The notes under the pieces were generated by a model, which worked only from the letters and a program-made list of their open reading frames with translations, ran no database searches and was not told the origin of the DNA. Source: WHTK01 sp965197795 (GTDB lineage: Bacteria; Chloroflexota; Dehalococcoidia; DSTF01; WHTK01). From it: 64,000 bases of DNA. Made by a program: the position numbers and the translations under genes. The stretch lies in assembly GCA_965197795.1 (NCBI GenBank), contig OZ240228.1, forward strand, positions 3,100,001-3,164,000. Direction: 5' to 3'. The stretch's first letter is position 1. Each line of letters starts with the position of its first letter. Shown here piece by piece: positions 29,991-39,708 of the stretch.

Positions 29991-30465
29991 AGGCCTGATT
30001 CCAGTGGTGCTCTCGCTGGCCAAATGGGGTATGGCCTTCCTTGATGAGCCAACGCCAGACGAGATACCTACGAGGGAGTTGGTCCGCGGGCTGTCCGGCC
30101 TCGGCGCCATCTTCGAGCCGGAGCTAACCAAAGACGTTCACGAGACGTACGAGTTTCGCCTGGACGGCGAGGTCTATTCGGTGACCCTCGATGGCGGTCA
30201 CGTCCACGTCAGCACGGGTGCTTCGGCAGACCCGGATGCCGTGATCGTGACCGACAAGGCGACAACCATTGAGCTTGCCATGGGTCGACTGTCGAGCCAA
30301 GATGCGGAAGAGAGCGCCCGTTTTCAAGTCGAAGCTAGCCCTACTGTTAAGGCCAGGGTGTTCCAGCTGGTCAAGCTCGTCGAGCGACTGCAGCCTGACG
30401 CCGCCTCTGAGATGGCGACAGTTCCAACGGGCCTAGCAGTGCCAGGCGGCTGTACTCGCGCCTGA
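29959..30465 (+). pseudogene. HxlR-type regulator remnant with SCP2-like sterol-carrier domain
   Basis: 168 codons remain. 'LGRGLIPVVLSLAKWGMAF' resembles the end of a HxlR winged helix, followed by an SCP2-like domain: 'EFRLDGEVYSVTLDGGHVHV', 'DPDAVIVTDKATTIELAMG' and 'ARVFQLVKLVERLQP'. The DNA-binding helices expected before it are absent; at that point the sequence becomes the 5' end of the DHA2 pseudogene on the opposite strand. It is most likely a truncated gene rather than a functional short protein. Confidence 0.6.
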
Positions 30466-30628
30466 GTGCCTCAAGCGCTCCAGGAAGGTCCTGACTAGAG
30501 ATTGAGTGGCTGATCGCTTCCTACAAACTTGTGCAAATTGAGACCACGTTGCTACTCTCGCGGATAACGTAGCTGGAGACGCCCCATACGATTGCGTCTC
30601 GTCTCAGGGGTGAAACGCGAGGAAAAAC

Positions 30629-31290
30629 ATGCAGCTAACCGGCAAGACAGCATTGATAACGGGCGCGGGCGACGGTATCGGCAGGGCGATGGCTCGTGGG
30701 CTTGCCGAGGATGGTGCGAACTTGGCCCTTGTCGATCTCGACGGGGATTCTCTCGAGCAAGTCAAGAAAGAGGTCGAGTCGATCGACCTGACGAAACCCG
30801 GAGCGCTGGACCGGACGGTCGACGAAACCGTGAAGCAACTCGGCTCGGTCGACGTCCTGTGCAACAACGCCGGCATCACCTGGCACAAAGACTTCTTCGA
30901 CCTCGTCGAAGAAGTCTGGGATCGCATTCACCAGGTCAACGCCCGCGCGGCGTTCTTTTGCATGCAGCGCGTGGCGAAACAGATGGTCGATCAGGGCAAT
31001 GGCGGCAGCATCATTAACACGGCATCAATCGCCGGCAAGGGGTTCCGCGAGACGTCCAACGCGGCTTACGCGGCGAGCAAAGGCGCCGTGCTCGCGTTGA
31101 CCCTGATCGCCGCGCATGCCCTTGGCGAGCATTCGATCAGGGTCAACGCGATTTGCCCCGGCGATGCTCGACGGCATGATGTCGACGCGTTCGGTTGAGC
31201 TGGAGGTCCCGGTCAGTCAGCTCGAGGCAGAGCTGGCGGACACGATCCCGATCCGGCGCTTCAATGAAGCTGAGGACATCGCCTCCTCCA
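30629..31290 (+). pseudogene. SDR-family dehydrogenase, frameshifted and 3'-truncated
   Basis: A short-chain dehydrogenase with cofactor motif 'TGAGDGIGRAMA' (residues 11-22), 'NNAG', catalytic Ser/Tyr/Lys in 'TASIAG' and 'YAASKGA', and 'RVNAICPG'. After 'ICPG' the frame shifts (near 31160) to 'MLDGMMSTRSVELEVPV', and after 'EAEDIA' (about 31285) the homology stops. The last 30 residues of the fold are replaced by the start of the NicO remnant. Confidence 0.75.
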
Positions 31291-32291
31291 GGGCGACGTC
31301 GCGACCGCCGACGTCACGGCCGAATTGACCGAGTATCCGTCGGACCGGCTCAACAGCCCACCCTCGGTCAGCAGCGCCGTGTTCTTCTTCGACGCCGGTT
31401 CAACGCTGGCCGCGCCGGCTAACACGAACTCGGAATCATCCGAGACGATCTCCCGCGATGCCGCCGGCAAGACGCTGGGCCGCTTCGCATCGATCGTGTC
31501 GAGGGAGAACCTGACACCGGGCTTCATCGCGCTGGCCCTGCTGCTTGCAGCGGGATGGGGCGCGATGCACGCGCTGGGGCCGGGACACGGGAAGACCGTC
31601 GTCGCCGCCTACCTCGTCGGGGAGTGAGGCACGTGGCGGCATGCCGTGTATCTCGGCCTGATCGTCACGGCGACGCATACGATCAGCGTATTCACCCTCG
31701 GCGCCATCGCGATCTTTGCCTCCAATCTGCTCTCGGCGGACGACATGTATAACTGGCTGAGCACGGCTTCCGGCGCGCTGGTGGCGGTAGTGGGCGGCGT
31801 TCTTCTGGTCACGCGTCTGCGGCGGATTCTCGCCTCGCGAAGCGAGCGCCGAGCTCATGAACACGCCCACGCTCAGCACGAGTCGCACTCACATCGCGCC
31901 GAGGCGGGCCATTCGCACGAGCACGGCGACGGTGGCGAGCACGGGCATTCTTACGTCCCGACTGCCCCGGGATGGCGAGGATTGCTGGCACTGGCGTTTC
32001 CGGCGGGTTGGTGCCGTGCCCGACCGCGCTCGTCGTCATGCTGGGGCGATCGCCATCGACCGCATAGTCTTCGGCCTGGCTCTCGTTTCGGCGTTTAGCG
32101 TCGGGCTCGCCAGCGTCCTAACTGCCGTTGGGCTAGTGCTGGTTTTCGGCCGTCGAAAGCTCGCCCAGTGGCGATCACGGCCGTTAGGGAACGCCGGGTT
32201 CTTACGCGCCGTGACCACACTCGCACCGGTGATGAGCGCGCTTACCATCCTGTGCCTGGGTGTCGTGATTGCCGGCCGGTCGACGTTGTAG
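31288..32291 (+). pseudogene. NicO-type nickel/cobalt exporter, 5'-truncated with stop and frameshifts
   Basis: It starts inside an external N-terminal segment ('TAELTEYPSDRL') and runs through 'GWGAMHALGPGHGKTVVAAY', a NicO/RcnA signature. An in-frame TGA (31625-31627) follows 'YLVGE', where Arg (CGA) would fit 'GTWRHAVYLG'. A His-rich metal loop follows (His/Glu/Ala repeats near 31860-31950), then two frame changes near 31999 and 32042 around 'GGLVPCPTALVVML', and the last helices 'AIAIDRIVFGLALVSAFSVG'. It is inactive as written. Confidence 0.75.
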
Positions 32292-32352
32292 GCGGATTAC
32301 ACGCCGCACGATTGAGACTCAACCTGCGCTGCTGCTCGCGAGAAATGGGGCG

Positions 32353-33309
32353 TTATTGCAGATAGCCTTGCTCGCGGAACCAGCGGGCGGCGCCGGGGTG
32401 CAAAGGAACCTCCAGCGGCGTGGCTTCCGTCCCGCCGGCGAGCTGCTGGATTCCGGTGAACGATGACTCCCACAGGATCTCGTCGGCGCGGGCGCCTATC
32501 GCGGCGCAGATATTGAAGGCGTCCTCGTCGGAAAGCGAAGCGCTGGTGTACAGAGGCCAGCCGCTGTAGTCGATGCTCGTGCTGTCCTGCGCCAGGCGCG
32601 GGAAGCGTTCCCGGGGCAGGACGGCGCGGCGCCAGCCCAGGGATTCCAGCTCGGCGAGCACAGGCTCCTCCGGGACGATGGGCGTGTATCCGGCTTCGAG
32701 CGCGGTGTCGAGCCAGGTGACGATTCCTTCGTCGAAGACGATGTCGACGCTGCCTTCGCGGATCGCCGCGAGACGTCGAGGGTCGCCCGGCGGTCCGTTG
32801 AGTTGGAAGCTGCCGCCCCAGGACTCGATATCGCCGAGGTCGAAGCCGTAGATCGGCAGAAGCTGGTCGAGCAGGACCCGGGTCGAGTGCGTTGCGTCTT
32901 CGCGAATCGAGGCTCGAACCGGACGGTTGGCAAGATCGGCCAGCGAGGAGATGCCGGAGCCGGGACGCACCGCCATGACGAATCGATCCCAGGATGGATA
33001 GACGGCCAAGGCTCGCACCGGCAGCGGCTGGCTGAAGAGGCCCTTCCCCAGGTAAGCCTGCGTGAGAAGCGCGGACGGATTCACGAAAGCAGCATCGAGT
33101 TCGCCGCCGCAGATGCCGATCGCGAGAGCCGGCGAGCCGGGCGACATGCGCAGCGACGGCTTGAAGTTTGCTCCGGACACGTTTCCAACGAAGACGGCGA
33201 CATCCCGGTTGGCGTAGTAAGGAATCGAGGGGTCGCCGGCATAACCAAGGGTGATCTCCCAGAGCATCTTGCTACGAGCGAATTGTGCACCTCGTGGGAG
33301 TGGTTCCAT
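32353..33309 (-). CDS. TAXI/NMT1-type substrate-binding-fold protein
   Basis: 318 residues resembling TAXI-family TRAP binding proteins: 'ITLGYAGDPSIPYYANRDVA' near the start, 'PALAIGICGGELDAAFVNPSA' near 63, 'LAVYPSWDRFVMAVRPGSGI' and 'EGSVDIVFDEGI' later. It has no signal peptide and there is no TRAP membrane subunit nearby. It may be a stray sensor or enzyme; this is one of four signal-less binding-fold genes in the window. The frame is intact. Confidence 0.65.
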   Translation of the reverse strand: MEPLPRGAQFARSKMLWEITLGYAGDPSIPYYANRDVAVFVGNVSGANFKPSLRMSPGSPALAIGICGGELDAAFVNPSALLTQAYLGKGLFSQPLPVRALAVYPSWDRFVMAVRPGSGISSLADLANRPVRASIREDATHSTRVLLDQLLPIYGFDLGDIESWGGSFQLNGPPGDPRRLAAIREGSVDIVFDEGIVTWLDTALEAGYTPIVPEEPVLAELESLGWRRAVLPRERFPRLAQDSTSIDYSGWPLYTSASLSDEDAFNICAAIGARADEILWESSFTGIQQLAGGTEATPLEVPLHPGAARWFREQGYLQ

Positions 33310-33520
33310 CGAGACCTCCGAAAGAATCGTTAGTAGCGCGGCGAGTGGATTCTACGCGTTCTGTGCCACGAACGCCGGAATCCCGCGTATCAGGCAGGCA
33401 ACGGCCGAGGCTCCGGCGCCTCGAAGGCCTGTGATCCTCCCCACTGCAACGCTACACTTGAGGCGCTTTCTCGAAGTACTCCAAGCGCGGCATCAAGCAG
33501 AGAAACGAAGGGGCGACACC

Positions 33521-33952
33521 ATGATCCGAGGCTTCAGTCACATCTACCTGCCGGTTCGTGATCTCGACGAATCGATAACGTTCTACACGGAGAAGTTGGG
33601 CTTCTACCTGCTGCGAAAGTATCTCTGGAATGGAAACCCCTCGGCCTACGTTGGACTGAACGGGATCCTGCTCGAGATGTCCAATTCGCCGACCACGCCG
33701 TCGACGGACGGTCGTTCAGAGCTGCGTATCGGCCTCGAGGTCCCGGATATCGACGCCGCGTTGACTGAGCTAAAGCAGAAGGGTGTCGAAGTAGCGCGCG
33801 AGCCGTGGCAGGCGCTGACCTTCTGGGGCAGGCAGGCGCAGATCAAGGACCCGTCCGGCTACATCATCTCGATCAGGCAATGGCGTGAGCCCGACGGACC
33901 GCAGTTCGACGGTTGGCAACCGGAGTCTGAGGCCGTAGTGCGGACGGCCTGA
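33521..33952 (+). CDS. VOC (glyoxalase/extradiol dioxygenase-like) protein
   Basis: 143 residues, one VOC module pair. 'FSHIYLPVRDLDESITFYTE' at residues 5-24 supplies the first metal His. 'ILLEMSN' supplies a Glu, and 'IKDPSGYIISIRQW' closes the domain. The ATG at 33521 gives the usual VOC start; upstream in-frame codons look non-coding. It precedes the VOC-bicupin and kynureninase-like genes on the same strand. Confidence 0.83.
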   Translation: MIRGFSHIYLPVRDLDESITFYTEKLGFYLLRKYLWNGNPSAYVGLNGILLEMSNSPTTPSTDGRSELRIGLEVPDIDAALTELKQKGVEVAREPWQALTFWGRQAQIKDPSGYIISIRQWREPDGPQFDGWQPESEAVVRTA

Positions 33953-34043
33953 TCTCCAGACTGCGTCAATCTGTTCCGGCCTGTAGGACATCGTGGTCAA
34001 AAGGCTTCGGAAGCTAGAATAAGGAGAAGAAACCCGGGTCTCG

Positions 34044-35186
34044 ATGGCGATGATGAGTGAAAAAAGCGACGCAAAGTCCTCTTCAAACGGGGCGGTGTTG
34101 AAAGCAGAGATTTGCCTGCCAACCGCTGACCCGCAAGAAGACGCCGCGTTCTTCAGAGACCGCCTGGGGTTTCGTCTGGACAGCATCTTCCCGGCTGATG
34201 ATCCCACGGTCGCAGTGATCAGCGGCCATGGACTGCGCATTCGCCTGGAGCGCGGCGCGACGGCAGCGCCGGGCACACTCCGGCTCACTTGTGACGATCC
34301 GTCGATGCTCGCCGCGGGGCAGACTGAACTCATCGCCCCGAACGGTACCCGGATCGAAATCCACGACGAGTCCGCAGCGCTGGAGATACCGCCGACGCAA
34401 CATGCCTTCGTCGTCTGCAGGCGCGGCGACGACGATTCCTGGATCGCGGGACGCGCCGGCATGCAGTATCGCGATCTGGTCCCGGGCCGGCTGGGCGGAA
34501 GCGTTATCGCGTCACACATCCGCATCCCCAATGGCGGTTCCGTGGCGGACATGGTGCACTTCCACCGCATCGCATTCCAGCTGATCTGCTGCTTCCGTGG
34601 CTGGGTCAGGGTGGTCTACGAGGATCAGGGGCTACCACTCGTGTTGAATGCGGGAGACTGCTTGATCCAGCCGCCGGAGATCCGTCACCGCGTTCTGGAG
34701 TCCTCGGCTGGCGCGGAAGTCATCGAGGTCACGGTTCCGGCGGAGCACCTGACGACGATCGACCACGAGCTGGAGTTGCCGACCCGGACGGAAGATCGTG
34801 GCAGAGCGTTCGGCGGGCAGCGGTTCTGCAGCTACAGCCCTTCAGAAGCGTCCTGGCAGCCGTGGCGGATTGCTGGCTTCGAGGCGAGCGGCACCGGTGT
34901 GTGCGAGGCTACCAACGGCGTCGCTGACGTGCAGGTCGTCCGGTGGCGAGGCGGCGAGCCCGAACCGGTCACCAGCCATGCAGCAGACATTCTCTTCACG
35001 TTCGTCCTGGCTGGAAGCATGACGTTGAGCGTGCAGGGCTACCCGCCGCAAAGCCTGGAAGCGGGCGATGCCTTCGTGCTGCCGCCGGAGACCCAGACCA
35101 CCTACGGCGGTTGCTCCGACGACCTGGAGTTTCTGCAGGCTTCCTTACCGGGCGATTTCGCGACTCGAGATCATGGCTCGCACTAA
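34044..35186 (+). CDS. VOC-bicupin fusion protein
   Basis: 380 residues. Residues 18-110 look like a VOC half ('AEICLPTADPQEDAAFFRDR'). Two cupin barrels follow: the first from about 135 ('MVHFHRIAFQLICCFRGWVR', 'LNAGDCLIQPPEIRH'), the second from about 250 ('DILFTFVLAGSMTLSVQGY', 'LEAGDAFVLPPETQTTYGG'). The first cupin keeps two His in 'HFHR' and a His in 'EIRHRV'; the second lacks the first His pair. It overlaps the kynureninase-like gene by 14 bases. The enzyme type is not known; bicupins near aromatic genes are often ring-cleaving dioxygenases. Confidence 0.7.
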   Translation: MAMMSEKSDAKSSSNGAVLKAEICLPTADPQEDAAFFRDRLGFRLDSIFPADDPTVAVISGHGLRIRLERGATAAPGTLRLTCDDPSMLAAGQTELIAPNGTRIEIHDESAALEIPPTQHAFVVCRRGDDDSWIAGRAGMQYRDLVPGRLGGSVIASHIRIPNGGSVADMVHFHRIAFQLICCFRGWVRVVYEDQGLPLVLNAGDCLIQPPEIRHRVLESSAGAEVIEVTVPAEHLTTIDHELELPTRTEDRGRAFGGQRFCSYSPSEASWQPWRIAGFEASGTGVCEATNGVADVQVVRWRGGEPEPVTSHAADILFTFVLAGSMTLSVQGYPPQSLEAGDAFVLPPETQTTYGGCSDDLEFLQASLPGDFATRDHGSH

Positions 35187-36372
35187 GGTCGGCCGTACGG
35201 CCTCAACCGACTTCGCGAAGACGAAGGCGATGTTCTCCTTGCCCCAGGGTGTCATCTACCTGGATGGCAACTCCCTGGGGCCCCTACCCATCGCGGCTCA
35301 GGAGCGCGTGGCGCGCATGATGGCGAATGAGTGGGGCGAGCTGTTGATCCGCGGTTGGAACCAGGCCGGATGGATGCAGCAACCGACCCGGATCGGCGAC
35401 AGGGTCGGACGATTGATCGGCGCGGCTCCTGGCACAGTGGTGATGGGAGAAACGCTCTCGATCAAGGTTTATCAGGCGCTGGCCTCGGCGCTGGAGCTGC
35501 GGCCGGATCGGCGCGTAATCCTGTCCGACTACGGTAACTTCCCATCCGACCTCTACATGGCGGACGGCCTGATCAAATCGCTCGGACGGGACCACGAGCT
35601 GAGGCTCGTCGACCCGGAGCAGGTGGCTGAGGCCATCGACGAGGATACGGCGGTGCTGATGCTGACCGAGGTCGACTATCGCACCAGCCGGAAGCACGAC
35701 ATGCAAAGCCTGACCGCGAGGGCGCACTCCGCCGGCGCCCTGACGATCTGGGACCTGGCTCACTCGGCCGGCGCGATTCCGATCGATGTCTCCGGATGCG
35801 GCGTAGATTTCGCGATGGGTTGTACCTACAAGTTCCTCAACGGAGGGCCCGGTGCGCCGGCCTTCATCTACGTCTCGCCGGAACACGTCGAGTCGGCGCG
35901 CCCAGCGCTGGCCGGGTGGCTGGGTCACGAAGCGCCATTCGACTTCGACCTCGACTATCGTTCTGGAGCGGGAATCGAGCGAATGAGAGTCGGGACGCCA
36001 CCGATCATCGCCCTGGCGGCGCTGGACGCCGCGCTCGATGTCTGGGATGCGGTGGATATGAGCGACCTTCGCGCCAGGTCGATCGAGCTTGCCGAGCTGT
36101 TCATCGACGAGGTTGAGCGCCGCTGTCCAGAAATGCAGCTGGCGAGCCCGCGCGACGCAGCACAGCGGGGGTCCCAGGTGTCCTTCCGATACGCCGGCGC
36201 CGGAGAGGTGATGCAGGCGCTGATCAGCCGAGGCCTCATAGGCGACTTTCGGCCGCCGGACGTCCTGCGGTTCGGCATCACGCCGCTTTATCTCGATGCC
36301 GACGACATCACAGCGGCCGCAACGGTCATCGAGGAAGTCGTCCAACTGCAAGCGGCCGGCACTCGCACCTGA
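35173..36372 (+). CDS. Kynureninase-like PLP-dependent hydrolase
   Basis: 399 residues, fold-type I PLP enzyme. 'YLDGNSLGPLP' at 29-39, 'GNFPSDLYMADGL' at 121-133, 'VDYRTSRKHDM' at 167-177, Asp194 and His197 in 'WDLAHSAGA', and the Schiff-base Lys220 in 'CTYKFLNGGPGAPAF' are all kynureninase marks. True kynureninase cleaves L-kynurenine to anthranilate and alanine. The neighbours here suggest a related beta-carbonyl amino acid in aromatic breakdown, so I do not assign kynU outright. The ATG at 35173 lies within the bicupin gene's end. Confidence 0.88.
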   Translation: MARTKVGRTASTDFAKTKAMFSLPQGVIYLDGNSLGPLPIAAQERVARMMANEWGELLIRGWNQAGWMQQPTRIGDRVGRLIGAAPGTVVMGETLSIKVYQALASALELRPDRRVILSDYGNFPSDLYMADGLIKSLGRDHELRLVDPEQVAEAIDEDTAVLMLTEVDYRTSRKHDMQSLTARAHSAGALTIWDLAHSAGAIPIDVSGCGVDFAMGCTYKFLNGGPGAPAFIYVSPEHVESARPALAGWLGHEAPFDFDLDYRSGAGIERMRVGTPPIIALAALDAALDVWDAVDMSDLRARSIELAELFIDEVERRCPEMQLASPRDAAQRGSQVSFRYAGAGEVMQALISRGLIGDFRPPDVLRFGITPLYLDADDITAAATVIEEVVQLQAAGTRT

Positions 36373-36402
36373 GACCGCAGGTCAACGGCGAGGGCGCCTG
36401 GC

Positions 36403-37734
36403 CTAGAGCGGTGTGACCGATGCGATTGGGACGCGGGCATCGACGTTGCGGGCCGCTTCCGTGGTCTTCACCCAGTCTTCGCCTGGCGGCAGGATAACGG
36501 AAGCCGACCGGACGCGATCGAGCTCAACGTTCTGTACGTTTTTCGGCGCCGCGCCTTCGCTTTGCAGCGTTGCGGCCGCGCGGATCAGCATGCGCCGGAC
36601 GGCGATGACCATCGCGTCGGTCGTGCCCAGGTGCTCCTTGGAGCGATCGTAGATCGGCTCAATCCCGTCTTCGTTGGTCATCAGCTCCGTCATCGCTCGG
36701 TCCTGCAAGTTGCCGGAAAAAGCGATGCCGCTGAACTGAAGCGTCTTCTGCACCTCATAGTCGATGTTGTAATCGTTTCCTTTGTGGGCGGTCGTGAAGT
36801 AGTGCGAGCGCGGGTCGCTGGTCGCTGGAAGGTAGCCGCCGGAGAGGCTGAAGCCGTCCATGGCGCGGGCGACTTCTTCATCAGTCACGGGCCGTTCGAT
36901 GTTCGCCGCGTGGCTGACTAGCATCGTGTAGTGGTCGTCTAGCGGTATGAAGCTGCGCAGGGAGACTATGTTGGCCCGGCTCGCCGCGATCATCGTGTGA
37001 ATTGGGAAGATGTACTGGCTGATGCGGTGCCAGATGCTCCCTTCGTCATCCCAGACTCGCTTGGCGGTATAGAAGGCGCCGTAGTCGGTCGGCACCACGT
37101 CGAGGCGTGGCGCCCTGTCTCGGCTGAAGAAGCCCTGTATGCCCTCGGTCACCGCCTCGGCGCTAAGGCGACCGTGGAGATAGTCGATATGCGACGAGTC
37201 GATATCGCCCTCGAGGTTTTGGAACCAGTTCGCCTCTTCCATCATGATCGTCGGAGGCAGGACTTGTTCCTTGGGCAGCGTGTTGATCTCGAAGGGCGGG
37301 AAGGCAGGCGGAATCTCGCTGGGGCCCATGTAGGTCCAGATCATGTGATTGACGTCGCGGCAGGGATACGCCCTGGCGCGGACCTTGCTCTTGAAGTTGC
37401 TCTCGGCCGGCTCAGATGGCATGTCGATGCAGGAACCATCGACGTCGAACTTCCAGCCGTGGTAGACGCAGCGCAGGCCACCCTCTTCGTTGCGGCCGAA
37501 GAAGAGCGAGGCGCCGCGGTGCGGGCATGACTCCACGACCATGCCAACCTCGCCGTCCGAATTGCGGAACGCCACCAGGTTTTCGCCGAGCAGGCGCACC
37601 TTTTTCGGTGGGCTGTCCGGCGCCGGCAACTCGAAGGAAGGCAGAGCCGGGATCCAGTATTGGCGAATCAAGTCGCCCATCGGAGTGCCGGGACCCACGC
37701 GTGTCAGGAACTCGTTGTCGTTCTTGTTGAGCAC
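36403..37734 (-). CDS. Rieske non-heme iron oxygenase alpha subunit, R2
   Basis: 443 residues. Rieske motif 'CPHRGASLFFG' and 'CVYHGWKFDVDG'. Iron site 'GDIDSSHIDYLHGRL'. 'LQDRAMTELMTNEDGIEPIY' contains the probable third ligand and differs from the QDMAVTE type of R1/R5. It is very close to R6, including the 'NWFQNLEGDIDSS' region and the 'EDWVKTTE' tail. It is convergent with the kynureninase-like gene, with 30 bases between stops. No beta subunit is present. Confidence 0.93.
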   Translation of the reverse strand: MLNKNDNEFLTRVGPGTPMGDLIRQYWIPALPSFELPAPDSPPKKVRLLGENLVAFRNSDGEVGMVVESCPHRGASLFFGRNEEGGLRCVYHGWKFDVDGSCIDMPSEPAESNFKSKVRARAYPCRDVNHMIWTYMGPSEIPPAFPPFEINTLPKEQVLPPTIMMEEANWFQNLEGDIDSSHIDYLHGRLSAEAVTEGIQGFFSRDRAPRLDVVPTDYGAFYTAKRVWDDEGSIWHRISQYIFPIHTMIAASRANIVSLRSFIPLDDHYTMLVSHAANIERPVTDEEVARAMDGFSLSGGYLPATSDPRSHYFTTAHKGNDYNIDYEVQKTLQFSGIAFSGNLQDRAMTELMTNEDGIEPIYDRSKEHLGTTDAMVIAVRRMLIRAAATLQSEGAAPKNVQNVELDRVRSASVILPPGEDWVKTTEAARNVDARVPIASVTPL

Positions 37735-37839
37735 GAGATGTACCTCTTCCTATATAGCGTCGCCTCACTGCCTCGACTGAAAGGCATTGTAAGCGAATCG
37801 AATCGGGCTGTATCAGCGCGTAGCGGGTCGACGGGGTGC

Positions 37840-39525
37840 CTAGGGCAGCGCGTCAGCTTCCGCGTAACGCAGCCAGGCGCTCATTTGCAGCGCCGAGACG
37901 CGGCAGTGGACCACCACCGGATGGTCCTTGATCGCGAAGGCCCTCTCGATCCCTTCCGTGATCTCCGATTCGTCCTCTATCGTCACGGCCTCAGCGCCGA
38001 AGGCGCGGCTCCAGGCGGCGAAATCGGGGTTAGTTAACCTGGTGCCGGACATGAAGGCTCGCTGCGGATAGCGCACGTAGGAATGCATGCCGATCGTCCC
38101 GTACATCGCGTTATCGGCGATGATCAGGATCAGGTTGGCGCCGTATTGCACGGCCGTGGCGAGCTCGTTGCCGGTCATGAGCGCGCCTCCGTCACCAACG
38201 AAGGCCACGACTTGCCTGTCCGGGCGGCGTAGCGCGGCTGCGACGGCCATTGGCACGCCCGAGCCCATGGCCCCTACGACCGAAGACAGGAGTACCTGGC
38301 CGGGCCGGAAGCCGACGTAGCGGTGCAGATAGCTCGAGAAGTTGCCGGCGTCGCTGGTGACCACGGCGTCGGGTGCGAGATGCCGGCCGATCTCGCAGAC
38401 GATATCCGCGAAATCGACGCCGTCGGGTGCCGGCTCGCCGGACTTGGCTTGCAAGCCCTGATGGATCTGGTTCAGCGAGCGCACCCATCCTTGCCGCTTT
38501 TCGGTCCCGTCGGGGGCACCACGATCCAGGAGTCCGCGCAGCACCTCGGCGGGACTGGCCGGGATGCCGAGGACGGGTCGCCAGACTCGGCCGACCTCGT
38601 TGGCGTCGGGCCAGATGTGGACCAGTGGAACCTGAGGCTCCGGAGCGGACGGGAAGGTGTAGCCCTGACTCACGGTGTCCGTGAGCCTCTCGCCGAGGGC
38701 CACCATCAGGTCGGCGCGCCTCATCTCCTCGATCAGGGGAGCCGGGACGCGGATGCCCATGTAGCCACCGTAGTTGGGATGAGAGGAGTCGAAGAGCTGC
38801 GGCCGGCGGTGCGTCGGGACGATAGGCAGCACCCACTCCTCGGCCAGGCGCGTCAGGTCGGGGAAGACACCCTGATCGTGCAAGGCGTCCGCGAAGAGGG
38901 CCCCGCCCACGAGGACCAGCGGACGTTCCGCCGCCGCCAACATCGCCGCGAGCTGGTCCAGATCAGGCTGACGTGGCGCCGCGACGAAGCGCGCCCGGGG
39001 CAGGTCGACCGGCGCGTCGGTCTCGCGGTCAAAGATGTCCTCCGGCAGGACGACCGCCACCGGCCCTTGCGTCCCGCTCTCGGCGGTATGAAAGGCGCGG
39101 GCGATAGCCTCGGAGGCCTGGTCGGGGTCGATGACCTCGATGACCAGCTTCGTGATGTCGGACAGGAGTCGCGCGTAGTTCTGTTCTTGTAGCGCCTGCC
39201 GCCCGACGTCTCTGCGTTCTACGTGGCCGATCAGCATGACCAGGGGCGTGGCGTCATGGAACGCGGAGTGCAGCGCCACCATGGCGTTCGCCAGTCCTGG
39301 GCCGCGGGAGACGATGGCGACGCCGGCGCGACTGCGTAGCTGGCTGTCCGACATCGCCATGTAGCCGGCCCCGGATTCGTGGCGGCAGACAATGAGCTGA
39401 ATCGAGCTGTCCTCGATCAGCGCGCTAGTAAAGCCGACGTAGCTTTCGCCGGGCACGCAGAAGATGCGGTCCACTCCGTGTGCTTCAAGGCTGTCGATCA
39501 ACAGGCGAGCTACGGATTGACTCAT
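37840..39525 (-). CDS. ThDP-dependent enzyme, acetolactate synthase/benzoylformate decarboxylase-like
   Basis: 561 residues, full three-domain ThDP enzyme. Glu50 in 'CRHESGAGYMA' activates ThDP. The central domain starts near 190. The ThDP-binding motif is 'GDGGALMTGNELATAVQYG' near 440, then 'IADNAMYGT'. The mid-region 'GSGVPMAVAAALRRPDRQ' fits the family. The catalogue of homologues includes acetolactate synthase and 2-oxo acid decarboxylases; no ilvN partner is present, so a decarboxylase or carboligase role in aromatic breakdown is more likely. It lies between R2 and R3 on the same strand. Confidence 0.85.
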   Translation of the reverse strand: MSQSVARLLIDSLEAHGVDRIFCVPGESYVGFTSALIEDSSIQLIVCRHESGAGYMAMSDSQLRSRAGVAIVSRGPGLANAMVALHSAFHDATPLVMLIGHVERRDVGRQALQEQNYARLLSDITKLVIEVIDPDQASEAIARAFHTAESGTQGPVAVVLPEDIFDRETDAPVDLPRARFVAAPRQPDLDQLAAMLAAAERPLVLVGGALFADALHDQGVFPDLTRLAEEWVLPIVPTHRRPQLFDSSHPNYGGYMGIRVPAPLIEEMRRADLMVALGERLTDTVSQGYTFPSAPEPQVPLVHIWPDANEVGRVWRPVLGIPASPAEVLRGLLDRGAPDGTEKRQGWVRSLNQIHQGLQAKSGEPAPDGVDFADIVCEIGRHLAPDAVVTSDAGNFSSYLHRYVGFRPGQVLLSSVVGAMGSGVPMAVAAALRRPDRQVVAFVGDGGALMTGNELATAVQYGANLILIIADNAMYGTIGMHSYVRYPQRAFMSGTRLTNPDFAAWSRAFGAEAVTIEDESEITEGIERAFAIKDHPVVVHCRVSALQMSAWLRYAEADALP

Positions 39526-39708
39526 GTTTGGCGTCTCCTCTGCCTGGTCACCGTACTAGGAAGTTGGTAGGCAATGATCCTAACTCTACCCGGCGGGTGT
39601 GGTGAATCGGGCCGGGCTTGTGTTCGCCGAAAGAGTGGCCTGCCAGGGCCTTATCGAGGGTTACCACGAAACGGCAGAAAGCAGCGTACCTGCTTCGACG
39701 AGGAAGGG

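Noticed and set aside
31625..31627. In-frame TGA in the NicO gene as a second selenocysteine codon
   Set aside because: The expected residue there is Arg (CGA to TGA), not Cys, there is no hairpin following, and the gene has other breaks.
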